Shown here: piece after piece, positions 1 to 7,638 of the stretch
Layout of the letters: each line of letters starts with the position of its first letter
How positions within the stretch are numbered: the stretch's first letter is position 1
NCBI GenBank assembly: GCA_030589895.1
Contig: JAUUZQ010000031.1
Span: forward strand, 1-37,175
DNA: 37,175 bases
DNA from: Bacteroidales bacterium
GTDB taxonomy: Bacteria > Bacteroidota > Bacteroidia > Bacteroidales > GCA-2748055
Direction: 5' to 3'
Made by a program: the position numbers and the translations under genes
Notes under the pieces: generated by a model
Seen by the model: the letters and a program-made list of their open reading frames with translations, nothing else
Database searches by the model: none
Told to the model about the DNA's origin: nothing

Positions 1-1
1 T

Positions 2-580
2 CTGGATATATCAAAATTACTTCCGGATCTGGTGCTTTTCTATAATTCACCAAACTGTGGAGCTTCTGCACCTGATCATCTGCATTTTCAAGCCGGGAAT
101 CTCGGATTGCTTCCCCTTGAAAAAGAATTACATGGGCTTGCAGCATTTTATGCAACCCGATTATTTGAAAAGCAGGGTATTAAAATATCGGCTATTGATG
201 ATTCACTGAGGAAATTTATTGTGCTTGAATCAGATAGCAGAGCCGAATTAATTAAGACCTTTGAAAGGATATATAAGCGATTTTCAATTTTGACTCAAAA
301 TGATGAACCGATGCTAAATATCCTGTCATACTTTCAGGATTCCTGGAAGGTCTTAATATTCTTTAGAGGAAAGCATCGTCCCTGGCAATACTTTGAGACT
401 GGGGAATCGAATATATTATTGAGCCCTGCTTCAGTTGATATGGGAGGCACTCTGATCACACCGCTGGAAAAAGATTTTACCAAGATAACGACAGCTGATA
501 TTGAGGATATTTTTCAGCAGATCAGTTTTTCTCTTGAAGGATTTAATGAATTGCAGCTTATATTAAAAACAGAGTTTTAA
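2..580 (+). CDS. DUF4922-type (HIT-like nucleotidyltransferase superfamily) protein, 5' end missing
   Basis: The reading frame is open to the left edge of the window, so the N-terminus lies outside; the GTG at 32 is probably an internal codon. About 192 residues are visible. Near the visible start is the stretch NCGASAPDHLHFQ, which contains an H-x-H-x-Q signature like that of the GalT/GDP-galactose phosphorylase branch of the HIT superfamily, where the second His is the nucleotide-transferring nucleophile. I recognise the overall sequence as the DUF4922 family common in Bacteroidetes; its substrate is not established to my knowledge. The stop codon at 578-580 directly abuts the ATG of the next gene, so the two are probably co-transcribed and translationally coupled. 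The AmpG-like permease further on hints at sugar or muropeptide salvage, but that is inference. Confidence 0.75.
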   Translation: MDISKLLPDLVLFYNSPNCGASAPDHLHFQAGNLGLLPLEKELHGLAAFYATRLFEKQGIKISAIDDSLRKFIVLESDSRAELIKTFERIYKRFSILTQNDEPMLNILSYFQDSWKVLIFFRGKHRPWQYFETGESNILLSPASVDMGGTLITPLEKDFTKITTADIEDIFQQISFSLEGFNELQLILKTEF

Positions 581-1486
581 ATGTTGAGTTATAGAAAATA
601 TAGCGATGATGATTTTGCTCACGTTTTAAAACTGTTGGCTGATAGTCATGAATTCGATTCTATTGATGAAGCATTATTGAAGGAAAAGCTCTATTTGGAT
701 CCGGAATGGAATCCTGATATATGTTTTATTGCTGAAAATGAAGCAGGTATAGTTGGATTTCTACAAGCAGTTAAGCGGAATATCAAAGAAGAAAAATTGG
801 TCTATATAAAACTATTAGCTGTTGAGAGTAATTTTAGAAGAACAGGAATCGCGACTGCTTTATTACATCTGGTGGAGGAAGAGGCCCGAGAAACTCATTG
901 TAAGAAAATCAGGATATATGATGCGCCTTTAAATTATTTTATGCCTGGAGTAGATCCAAGGTATACCCCCGCAATCTGCTTTGCTGAGAAAAATAATTTT
1001 AAGCGGGTGGGGGAGGCTATCAACATGGAAGTTGACCTTGCTTATTCTGATTGGGACGTAAGTCAGAAAATCGAAAATCTTCAGGATGATAATATTTATA
1101 TATCGCGCGCAGAAGAATTAGACAAAGAGGGTTTAAACAGACTATTGGATACAGAATGGGAGCTGTGGAAGTTTGAAGTAAACATGGCGTATATGCTTGA
1201 TCCAATAGCGGTTCATGTCGCGAAAGTAAAGGATGAAATAGTCGCATTCTCTGTCTATGATGGAAATAATGCTGGTACAGGATGGTTTGGGCCAATGGGA
1301 ACACATGAAAAAATCAGGGGCTATGGAATAGGAGGAGTATTGTTGGCATTATGTCTTAAAGACATTAAAAAACAAGGTCATAGAAAAGCGATTATCCCCT
1401 GGGTAGATCCGATTGCTTTCTATGCCAATTACGCAGATGCTAAAATCTCCAGAATCTTCTGGAGATATGAGAAGGAGATAAACTAA
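581..1486 (+). CDS. Tandem-GNAT N-acetyltransferase
   Basis: A 301-residue protein made of two GNAT folds. The N-terminal half (about 1-150) carries the acetyl-CoA pyrophosphate-binding motif RRTGIATALL, and the C-terminal half (about 155-300) carries a second, GYGIGGVLLALC. Double-GNAT proteins usually keep one catalytic and one structural or degenerate domain; which is active here cannot be told. No signal peptide or membrane segment is visible, so it should be cytoplasmic. It starts one base after the DUF4922 stop and ends 19 bp before the MFS gene, which makes a three-gene operon likely. The substrate is unknown; the linkage to an AmpG-like transporter makes an amino sugar or peptide plausible but unproven. 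Confidence 0.8.
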   Translation: MLSYRKYSDDDFAHVLKLLADSHEFDSIDEALLKEKLYLDPEWNPDICFIAENEAGIVGFLQAVKRNIKEEKLVYIKLLAVESNFRRTGIATALLHLVEEEARETHCKKIRIYDAPLNYFMPGVDPRYTPAICFAEKNNFKRVGEAINMEVDLAYSDWDVSQKIENLQDDNIYISRAEELDKEGLNRLLDTEWELWKFEVNMAYMLDPIAVHVAKVKDEIVAFSVYDGNNAGTGWFGPMGTHEKIRGYGIGGVLLALCLKDIKKQGHRKAIIPWVDPIAFYANYADAKISRIFWRYEKEIN

Positions 1487-1505
1487 TCTTAAATACATAA
1501 TTATT

Positions 1506-3347
1506 ATGTCTGAGAAGAGAAAATCTGATAATACTTCAACCTGGCTTTGGGTTCCTTCTTTGTATTTTGCAGAAGGGATTCCCTACGTTATTGTGATGAC
1601 CTTGTCTGTAATTTTTTATAAGCGGATGGGAATTTCAAATACCAATATAGCCTTATATACCAGTTGGTTATATCTCCCATGGGTTATCAAGCCTCTCTGG
1701 AGTCCTGTTGTGGATATTTTAAAAACCAAACGGCATTGGATAATTGTGATGCAATTATTTATTGGAGCAGGGCTTGCCGGGATAGCCTTCACCATTCCGC
1801 TTAACCACTTCCTTCAGTATACCTTGGCATTTTTCTGGTTATTGGCCTTCAGCTCTGCTACCCACGACATTGCCGCTGATGGATTCTATATGTTGGGGCT
1901 TAGCAAACATGATCAGGCCTTCTTTGTTGGTATTCGAAGTACTTTTTACAGGCTTGCTATGCTTACCGGTCAAGGTCTGCTGGTAATTGTTGCTGGATAT
2001 TTTGAAGCAAGGAGCGGTCTTCCACCTGTTGAAGTTACAGTCAGGACAGAATTTAATATCGAAACCGACCTCAAGACATTTGATCCTTCCCTTATCACTC
2101 CACTGCCAGCAGATAATTCAACATATTTTATATCGCCGAATGAGCTTAGTATAGGTCTGGACAATATTGATCAAAAAGTAAAAAGTGATTTTGTTGCACT
2201 TATTGAGGATTGGAATGTTCAGAATGGATTTTATGCAAAAGAAAATGAGACTGAAAAATCAGATTCCTGGTGGCAAAGGCATATCTCTGCCCCATTATCT
2301 AAAAAGCTAAAAAGTCTTTTCAATTCTGATCTTGATGAGCAATATAATGCTGTGGCGGGTAATGTAGGCTACACTTATTTCATGCTTAGCAAGCAGCCCG
2401 GAAATGGCGAAACAGTAGTGTTAAATTTCAGTTACGATGCAGGCGATAAAAGTATTTCATTAATGAGGAGTTATCGTTATGAATTTAATGCGGAAAACTG
2501 GGATAAGCCGGCATTTGCAGTTTTTCAGCTCGATCCAATGCTCGACGAACCCAGTAGTACTGAATTTGTAGGGCTTTCAGGGAATATCAGGCTGGCATGG
2601 TCTGTTGTTTTCGGTATTATCGCGCTTGTATTCTTAGGGTTCTTTGTATATCACAGAATAGTATTACCAAAGCCTGTTGAGGATGTTTCGAATACACGTG
2701 GAGATTCCGGATTTTTTCGTGAATTCCTTAATACTTTTAAACTTTTCTTCAAAAAGAAGGAGATAGTTGTAATGTTGATTTTCCTTCTTGTGTACAGATT
2801 GGGGGAATCTCAACTTGTTAAACTGGCTTCACCATTTTTACTTGATTCCAGAGAGATGAACGGTCTTGGCCTGACCACAGGTCAAATTGGTCTTATTTAC
2901 GGCACCGTGGGAATTGTATTTCTTTCACTTGGCGGAATTCTGGGAGGAGTGCTTGCGTCAAGACATGGACTGAAATATTGGTTATGGTGGATGGTAATTG
3001 CAATGAATCTCCCAAACCTGGTTTATGTATTTCTGTCGCTTACAATGCCTGAATCTATCTGGATTATAGGAGGTTCTGTTGCGATAGAGCAGTTTGGATA
3101 TGGATTTGGTTTTACAGCCTATATGCTATACATGATATATATATCAGATGGCCAACATAAAACAGCTCATTTTGCTATTACAACCGGATTTATGGCTTTG
3201 GGAATGATGATTCCCGGGATGATAAGTGGGTGGTTACAGGAAATTGTAGGTTATCAGAACTTTTTTATATGGGTGATGATTTGTACAATTCCCGCTTTCC
3301 TGATTATTCCCTTTGTGAAGGTCGATAAAAACTTTGGTAAAAAGTAG
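1506..3347 (+). CDS. AmpG-like MFS permease with large periplasmic insert
   Basis: A 613-residue major facilitator. The N-terminal segment (SLYFAEGIPYVIVMTLSVIF and the following WLYLPWVIKPLW-SP) closely resembles AmpG-type muropeptide permeases. I count about 12 membrane segments: five before residue ~170, then a hydrophilic stretch of about 190 residues (about 172-360), then a sixth helix near 365-385 and six more after a cytoplasmic linker. If the N-terminus is cytoplasmic, the insert between helices 5 and 6 faces the periplasm. Ordinary AmpG/MFS proteins are 400-500 residues, so the insert accounts for the extra length. It follows the GNAT gene by 19 bp. Transport of muropeptides or other amino-sugar compounds is the best guess; the substrate is inferred from similarity only. 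Confidence 0.78.
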   Translation: MSEKRKSDNTSTWLWVPSLYFAEGIPYVIVMTLSVIFYKRMGISNTNIALYTSWLYLPWVIKPLWSPVVDILKTKRHWIIVMQLFIGAGLAGIAFTIPLNHFLQYTLAFFWLLAFSSATHDIAADGFYMLGLSKHDQAFFVGIRSTFYRLAMLTGQGLLVIVAGYFEARSGLPPVEVTVRTEFNIETDLKTFDPSLITPLPADNSTYFISPNELSIGLDNIDQKVKSDFVALIEDWNVQNGFYAKENETEKSDSWWQRHISAPLSKKLKSLFNSDLDEQYNAVAGNVGYTYFMLSKQPGNGETVVLNFSYDAGDKSISLMRSYRYEFNAENWDKPAFAVFQLDPMLDEPSSTEFVGLSGNIRLAWSVVFGIIALVFLGFFVYHRIVLPKPVEDVSNTRGDSGFFREFLNTFKLFFKKKEIVVMLIFLLVYRLGESQLVKLASPFLLDSREMNGLGLTTGQIGLIYGTVGIVFLSLGGILGGVLASRHGLKYWLWWMVIAMNLPNLVYVFLSLTMPESIWIIGGSVAIEQFGYGFGFTAYMLYMIYISDGQHKTAHFAITTGFMALGMMIPGMISGWLQEIVGYQNFFIWVMICTIPAFLIIPFVKVDKNFGKK

Positions 3348-3420
3348 CAGAGTCAAAATTATGGGTACATGATTTGATAACTTGTTTTCATAAAGAGGTG
3401 TCTTCAAGGAGAATATTACG

Positions 3421-3428
3421 TATCTTTG
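3421..3428 (+). promoter_or_regulatory. Bacteroidetes-type -7 box upstream of the FadR-family gene
   Basis: TATCTTTG matches the Bacteroidetes primary sigma factor -7 consensus TAnnTTTG. No good TTTG -33 element sits 19-21 bp upstream, so the promoter call rests on the -7 box alone. It places transcription start near 3435, downstream of an in-frame ATG at 3426, which supports the later start at 3480 for the regulator. Confidence 0.6.
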
Positions 3429-3479
3429 TATAATTTTATATATATTTATTTATTCCAGAATACTTACAAAATTGTTTTA

Positions 3480-4202
3480 ATGGATAATATTTTTCAGAAT
3501 ATCGGAAATAAGCAGACGCTTAGTCAAAAAATTGAACGCACCATCGAAAATGCTATTCGGGAGAAGAAACTTGCAATTGGTTCCAAGCTTCCGACAGAAC
3601 GTGAAATGTGTGAATCTTTTGGAGTGAGCAGGACTGCCCTTAGGGAAGCTTTACGTAGATTAAGTGCAAGGGGATTGATAACCATACAGAAGGGGAGTGG
3701 TATGCATGTTGCTGAAATCAACATTCAGGATGCGATAAATTCATTAAACCTCTATTATGATTTGAAGTTTGATAAGAATTTACTCAGTCAGTTTATTGAG
3801 GTTAGGCGTTTATTTGAGCCAGAAATTGCAATGTTGGCTGCCCGCAACCGAACTGAAGAAAATATTGCAGAGCTGGAGAGAAATTTACGTGAATTTGAAA
3901 CCTCAGATCCAGATAACACACAATTGGAAGCTGATATTGATAACAAATTTCACTTAACAATAGTGAAATCTACCAGTAATCCTATCATGCAGATTACTAT
4001 GGAACCCATTTATTCCCTCTTGCCCCGCATGAGAAATTATATTTATGCAAATATTGAGGGAGAAAAAGAGCATACTCTTAAATCACACAAGGGGATTTTC
4101 ATTGCGATAAAAGAGAAAAATGAGGCGCAGGCCAGGGAAATTATGACAGATCATCTCATTCGTACCCAACATATTTACGAACAAAATCTTAACCTGTTTT
4201 AA
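3480..4202 (+). CDS. FadR-subfamily GntR transcriptional regulator
   Basis: A 240-residue DNA-binding protein. Residues about 10-75 form the winged-helix GntR domain (GSKLPTEREMCESFGVSRTALREALRRLSARGLI is the classic helix-turn-helix region), and residues about 95-225 form an all-helical FCD effector domain with DNKFHLTIV and SHKGIFIAI, which contain the usual Asp/His metal-ligand positions. The ATG at 3426 would add 18 residues but lies at the promoter -7 box; 3480 gives a normal N-terminus. It ends 21 bp before the RidA gene in the same direction. It probably controls its own unit and perhaps the upstream transport genes; the ligand is unknown. Confidence 0.85.
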   Translation: MDNIFQNIGNKQTLSQKIERTIENAIREKKLAIGSKLPTEREMCESFGVSRTALREALRRLSARGLITIQKGSGMHVAEINIQDAINSLNLYYDLKFDKNLLSQFIEVRRLFEPEIAMLAARNRTEENIAELERNLREFETSDPDNTQLEADIDNKFHLTIVKSTSNPIMQITMEPIYSLLPRMRNYIYANIEGEKEHTLKSHKGIFIAIKEKNEAQAREIMTDHLIRTQHIYEQNLNLF

Positions 4203-4223
4203 TTTTTTTTATTCTACAAGGAT

Positions 4224-4601
4224 ATGAAAAAAATCATCCATACTTTAAAAGCTCCTGCAGCAGTTGGTCCATATTCACAGGCAGTAGAAGCGAACGGATT
4301 GTTGTTTATCTCAGGTCAAATTCCTATTGATCCTGCAACGGGGAAGATAGTGGATGGTGGAATTGATGAGCAAACAGAGCAGGTGATGAAAAATATCAGT
4401 GCGATTCTTTATGAAGCCGGTTATACATTCAGTCAGGTAATAAAATCTACTTGTCTCTTATCTGACATGACGAATTTTAAAGCGATGAATGAGGTGTATG
4501 CAAAATACTACAAAACAGATCAACCCGCCAGGGCTGCATTCGCTGTTAAGGAATTGCCCCTTGGAGTAATGGTGGAAATTGAAACCATCGCCGCGAAGTA
4601 A
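4224..4601 (+). CDS. ridA: RidA family reactive intermediate (enamine/imine) deaminase
   Basis: A 125-residue protein matching the RidA/YjgF family over its whole length: GPYSQAVEANGLLFISGQIP near the start, QVMKNISAILYEAGYTFSQVIKSTCLL in the middle, and PARAAFAVKELPLGVMVEIE at the end. Arg103 corresponds to the conserved substrate-binding arginine and Glu118/Glu120 to the C-terminal acidic site. RidA proteins hydrolyse 2-aminoacrylate and related imines released by PLP enzymes, as cytoplasmic trimers. The gene follows the FadR-type regulator by 21 bp, suggesting co-transcription. Some RidA paralogues have pathway-specific roles, so the exact substrate here is not certain. Confidence 0.9.
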   Translation: MKKIIHTLKAPAAVGPYSQAVEANGLLFISGQIPIDPATGKIVDGGIDEQTEQVMKNISAILYEAGYTFSQVIKSTCLLSDMTNFKAMNEVYAKYYKTDQPARAAFAVKELPLGVMVEIETIAAK

Positions 4602-4603
4602 CG

Positions 4604-4708
4604 GAAACTCTGCGCCTAAGCGCCCTCGACTCCACCCTAACTCCCTACATATTGAGCTAAAACTCTGCGAAACTCTGCGCCTAAGCGCCAGCGACTCCAC
4701 CCTAACTC
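4604..4708. repeat. Pair of 40-bp direct repeats of the AACTCTGCG type
   Basis: Copies at 4604-4643 and 4669-4708 are identical except for two adjacent bases (CT against AG), with 25 bp between them. Extra partial units AACTCTGCG occur at 4661-4669 and 4703-4711. They lie between the convergent ridA and rplI genes, beyond ridA's stop. Short AACTCTGCGCCTAAGCG-like units are familiar dispersed intergenic repeats in Bacteroidetes; no function is evident. Confidence 0.8.
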
Positions 4709-4720
4709 TGCGGTAAAACA

Positions 4721-4752
4721 AAAACAAAAAAAGGCACACATTTCTGTGCACC
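4721..4752 (-). terminator. Rho-independent terminator of the rpsF-rpsR-rplI operon
   Basis: On the minus strand, GGTGCACA, a GAAA tetraloop and TGTGTGCC form an 8-bp stem with two G-T wobbles (4733-4752), followed by seven T residues and a further T-rich run. It lies 26 bp past the rplI stop. Confidence 0.8.
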
Positions 4753-4777
4753 TCTTCCTTATTCAATTTCAAATCTC

Positions 4778-5224
4778 CTACACCGATACAATCTCGAAAG
4801 GAATATCAATATTCACCTCTCTGTGTAGTCTGACAGTAGCAGTATAACTACCAATCTCCTTAACAAGATCGTCTTTGATTGTAATATTCTTACGATCAAT
4901 TTCGAATCCATTTTTGTTAAGTTCTTCGGCAATCTGAATAGTATTTACTGAACCAAAGATTTTTCCTTTTGTACTGGTCTTGGCTCCAATAGTAATAGTA
5001 ATGTCCTTCATCTTATCTGCCATCTCTAATGCAGTTTCTTTCAATTGCTCCTCTTTATGAGCACGCTGACGAAGGTTCTCTTCATGTACCTTCAGGTTTA
5101 TTTTCGTTGCATTAATTGCAAAACCTTTAGGGATCAGGTAATTTCTCGCATATCCGTTCTTCACAGTAAGGACATCGTCTTTATGACCTAAATTTGCTAT
5201 ATCTTGCTTAAGTATTATTTCCAT
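4778..5224 (-). CDS. rplI: 50S ribosomal protein L9
   Basis: A 148-residue protein with the L9 N-terminal domain (MEIILKQDIANLGHKDDVLTVKNGYARNYLIP, residues 1-32), a long charged central helix (about 40-75) and the C-terminal RNA-binding domain. L9 binds 23S rRNA near the L1 stalk base and limits ribosome slippage. Length and motifs are those of a normal bacterial L9. It is the last gene of the minus-strand rpsF-rpsR-rplI operon, 18 bp after rpsR, and a terminator follows. Confidence 0.97.
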   Translation of the reverse strand: MEIILKQDIANLGHKDDVLTVKNGYARNYLIPKGFAINATKINLKVHEENLRQRAHKEEQLKETALEMADKMKDITITIGAKTSTKGKIFGSVNTIQIAEELNKNGFEIDRKNITIKDDLVKEIGSYTATVRLHREVNIDIPFEIVSV

Positions 5225-5242
5225 AATTTATCCTCCGGCTCT

Positions 5243-5512
5243 TTATTTTAACATGTCAGTTACATAAGGCAGTAAAGCAAGGTGGCGGGCACGCTTGATT
5301 GCTACGGATATTTTTCTCTGGTACTTCAATGAAGTTCCTGTTAAACGACGAGGAAGAATTTTTCCTTGTTCGTTCAGGAATCTTTTTAGGAACTCAGGAT
5401 CTTTATAATCAATATACCTGATCCTGTTTTTTCTGAAGCGACAATACTTTTTCTTTTTAATCTCTACCGTTGGTGGCGTGAGATATCTGATTTCTGAATT
5501 TGCTTGTGCCAT
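5243..5512 (-). CDS. rpsR: 30S ribosomal protein S18
   Basis: An 89-residue S18 with the typical core: [37 protein letters not shown], then [22 protein letters not shown]18 pairs with S6 on the 30S platform. The short N-terminal extension (about 20 residues) is normal for the phylum. The gene lies 3 bp after rpsF and 18 bp before rplI, the standard order. Confidence 0.97.
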   Translation of the reverse strand: MAQANSEIRYLTPPTVEIKKKKYCRFRKNRIRYIDYKDPEFLKRFLNEQGKILPRRLTGTSLKYQRKISVAIKRARHLALLPYVTDMLK

Positions 5513-5515
5513 GAT

Positions 5516-5875
5516 TTAGTCCTCCTTTACTGTTTCGGTTGATGCTGCTTTTCTAGCTCTCTTTTTCTCTGCGTATGCAATGGCATATTTATCCATTTTC
5601 ATAGTTAGAAATCTGAGAACTCTTTCGTCACGGCGAAATTCTGTCTCAAGTTTTTCCAAAGACGCACCTGGCGCTCTGAATTCAGTTAAATGATAAAATC
5701 CTGTGGATTTCTTCTGGATGGGATAAGCCAACTTTTTAAGGCCCCAGCTCTCCTCGTAGACAATCTCACCACCATTGGCAGTGACAATGCCCTTGAATTT
5801 TTCTACCGCCTCCTTCATCTGATTCTCAGATAAAACGGGAGTTGCAATGAAAACGGTTTCGTACTGATTCAACAT
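5516..5875 (-). CDS. rpsF: 30S ribosomal protein S6
   Basis: A 119-residue S6: [19 protein letters not shown] at the start, [23 protein letters not shown] in the middle, and [17 protein letters not shown] near the end, with a Lys/Arg-rich tail. S6 binds S18 and the 16S rRNA central domain. First gene of the operon. A good promoter 33 bp upstream predicts a leader of only about 25 nt, too short to hold an S6:S18-binding autoregulatory leader, so any feedback control would have to act elsewhere. Confidence 0.97.
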   Translation of the reverse strand: MLNQYETVFIATPVLSENQMKEAVEKFKGIVTANGGEIVYEESWGLKKLAYPIQKKSTGFYHLTEFRAPGASLEKLETEFRRDERVLRFLTMKMDKYAIAYAEKKRARKAASTETVKED

Positions 5876-5907
5876 AATTAATTATTTACTTGTTTTTAAA
5901 TCGACCG

Positions 5908-5938
5908 CAAAAATAGTAATCTTTTGATTAAGAGCAAA
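5908..5938 (-). promoter_or_regulatory. Promoter of the rpsF operon (-33/-7)
   Basis: Read on the minus strand, TTTG (5935-5938) and TATTTTTG (5908-5915) are separated by 19 bp, matching the Bacteroidetes consensus TTTG-N19-21-TAnnTTTG. This is the best complete promoter in the window. Apart from it and a weaker plus-strand promoter at 6136-6166, the 340-bp gap between rpsF and the next gene (5876-6215) shows nothing I can name. Confidence 0.8.
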
Positions 5939-6135
5939 GAAAGAAGGGCATAATATTCTGGCAATAATCAATAATAGCGATGTTTTAGTTGCAATTCTCG
6001 ATGTAAAGAAGTGTTGTATATCTTTTGCTCTAAGAATAATAGAAGGAATTACAAGTCCTGAAAAGCATTCACAAAAATTCATTTTACCCCTGTTCTTGTA
6101 AAGATTATACGCTATAGAAATCGCTGAGTAAAAGC

Positions 6136-6166
6136 TTGATTTCGATTTTGAATTGATCTAACTTTA
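6136..6166 (+). promoter_or_regulatory. Possible promoter of the T9SS-exported protein gene
   Basis: TTG (6136-6138) and TAACTTTA (6159-6166) are 20 bp apart; the -7 box differs from TAnnTTTG at its last base. It would start transcription near 6173, about 43 nt before the ATG. Confidence 0.4.
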
Positions 6167-6215
6167 CAATGATAAGAGGGAGAATAATTTTTGTAAAAGA
6201 AAAAACACTAAAAAG

Positions 6216-7091
6216 ATGCTTAAGGCACGCTCACAGCTTATTATTATTTTAATATTATTTTTTTACACAGCTGAATTACGCAGTCAGTTAGTTGCTAATG
6301 CTGGAAATGATACAATTATCTGTGCTTCAAATTATGAAGGGACAGTTATTGGCGGCTTTCCCACAGCCAGTGGTGGAAATAATCCGTACACATATTCCTG
6401 GTACGGCACTAACTTTGCGTACAACAATGATTACCCCGCATCAACATTTTTGAGCGATACTGCAATTGCCAATCCCTCACTCATTGATTTTTGGGATGAG
6501 TTGAGATTTTATCTGGAAGTGCGCGATAAAGACGGGATTATAGCTATGGATTCTATTTTTATTGAATTTTCAAGATATGACTATTGTACCGGAGAGTGTT
6601 ATCATCAGATTTATAATGGTGATAGTATTCAGTTATATCCAAATTGTATTATGGGGGGAATAGCTCCTTTTTCGTACATCTGGACTCCATCAGAAAGCTT
6701 GTCAAACAGTATAATCGATGAACCCTGGGCAAAGCCGGATGCATCCACGAGTTACTACCTGACAATAATTGATTCTATTGGATGTGAAGCTCACACCAGC
6801 TGTTTTATTGAAGTTCTTCCCAATAATTTTAAAAATTACCTTCTCCAAAATAGTAATGTATGTTTATATCCAAATCCTGCTACTACTCAAGTGCATATTC
6901 TTATTGAGGAGTGGGAAGATAAATCAATGATATTTGAGCTATTAAATATTAATGGAGCAATTATTAACACAATAGATATTATAAGTGAATTGACTTTGAT
7001 TGATATTGAAGATTTACATCCGGGACAATACTTGTACAGGATTTCAAAAGGTGACAGAGTGAATGAATCAGGCAGACTTATTGTGAAGTAA
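6216..7091 (+). CDS. Secreted protein with T9SS type A sorting domain, function unknown
   Basis: A 291-residue protein. Residues 1-23 are a signal peptide (hydrophobic IIILILFFYT core). The body (about 25-205) holds two PKD/SprB-like stretches: GNDTIICASNYEGTVIGGFPTASGG, and GGIAPFSYIWTPSESLSNS ... WAKPDASTSYYLTIIDSIGC, the latter being the 'pattern PYTYxW' type found in Bacteroidetes adhesins. Residues about 215-291 (VCLYPNPATTQVHILIE ... LHPGQYLYRISKG) are a type A C-terminal domain used for export through the type IX system and attachment to the cell surface. No catalytic motif is visible, so an adhesive or structural role is likely. It stands alone between the rpsF operon and the cold shock gene. 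Confidence 0.8.
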   Translation: MLKARSQLIIILILFFYTAELRSQLVANAGNDTIICASNYEGTVIGGFPTASGGNNPYTYSWYGTNFAYNNDYPASTFLSDTAIANPSLIDFWDELRFYLEVRDKDGIIAMDSIFIEFSRYDYCTGECYHQIYNGDSIQLYPNCIMGGIAPFSYIWTPSESLSNSIIDEPWAKPDASTSYYLTIIDSIGCEAHTSCFIEVLPNNFKNYLLQNSNVCLYPNPATTQVHILIEEWEDKSMIFELLNINGAIINTIDIISELTLIDIEDLHPGQYLYRISKGDRVNESGRLIVK

Positions 7092-7291
7092 AGCAGATAT
7101 ATATCAAGTTTTATCGTTGTCGAACATTCGATAAAATATTTTGCTTCGGCTTTGAGATGAATAGAAAGAAAAACAACGATGATTGTGAGTTATTACATGA
7201 TTTTTAATCAAAATAATGGGCGATTTTGATGTTTTTTTTGTAAAAAAACGAATAAGATGGTCTGAATTACCAGCATTTAAAAGAAAAAACA

Positions 7292-7299
7292 TATCTTTG
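7292..7299 (+). promoter_or_regulatory. -7 box of the cold shock gene
   Basis: TATCTTTG matches TAnnTTTG exactly and sits 32 bp before the ATG of the cold shock gene, giving a leader of about 25 nt. The short leader does not resemble the long thermosensing cspA leader of E. coli. No clear -33 box is present. Confidence 0.65.
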
Positions 7300-7331
7300 T
7301 CCCTAATATTTAATCATAATTTGTTAAAAAG

Positions 7332-7523
7332 ATGAAAAACGGAACAGTAAAATTTTTCAATAATGCTAAAGGATTTGGATTTATAACTCCAGATGATGGT
7401 GGCAAAGATGTATTTGTTCATAAGAATGATCTCGTCGACGAAATTACTGAAGGAGACAAAGTAAGCTTTGATGTAGCTGAAGGTCCAAAAGGATTGAATG
7501 CCACAGATGTTAAAGTTGTATAA
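7332..7523 (+). CDS. Cold shock domain protein (CspA family)
   Basis: A 63-residue single cold shock domain with both RNA-binding motifs: RNP1 KGFGFI (residues 14-19) and RNP2 VFVH (27-30), ending in LNATDVKVV. Such proteins bind single-stranded RNA/DNA and melt secondary structure. The start follows from the usual [11 protein letters not shown]-terminus. It has its own -7 box and its own terminator, so it is a single-gene unit, with a DEAD-box helicase next door; the two families often serve the same RNA-remodelling response. Confidence 0.95.
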   Translation: MKNGTVKFFNNAKGFGFITPDDGGKDVFVHKNDLVDEITEGDKVSFDVAEGPKGLNATDVKVV

Positions 7524-7549
7524 AACTTTTTTTCTTTAGAGAAAACAGA

Positions 7550-7579
7550 GCCTGTCAATTATTGACGGGCTTTTTTTTT
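7550..7579 (+). terminator. Rho-independent terminator after the cold shock gene
   Basis: GCCTGTCAAT and ATTGACGGGC form a 10-bp stem (one T-G wobble) with essentially no loop beyond the A/T centre, followed by nine T residues. It starts 27 bp after the csp stop. Confidence 0.9.
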
Positions 7580-7638
7580 ACTATCTTAGCTGAGCCCCCC
7601 GGGGTTCATCTGACCAGTAAAAAACTAATTGTAAACAG

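Noticed and set aside
3426-3479. Upstream ATG of the FadR-type regulator
   Set aside because: It coincides with the promoter -7 box at 3421-3428, so it would not be in the transcript.
4721-4752. Bidirectional terminator serving ridA as well
   Set aside because: On the plus strand the hairpin is followed by a mixed CTCTTCCTT, not a T run, so it is assigned to the rplI side only.
5876-5907. S6:S18 autoregulatory leader in front of rpsF
   Set aside because: The predicted transcript leader is only about 25 nt and shows no suitable stem with a CCG bulge.
7109-7136. Terminator after the T9SS-exported protein gene (TTTTATCG/CGATAAAA)
   Set aside because: The stem is short and AT-rich with a 12-nt loop and no T run behind it.
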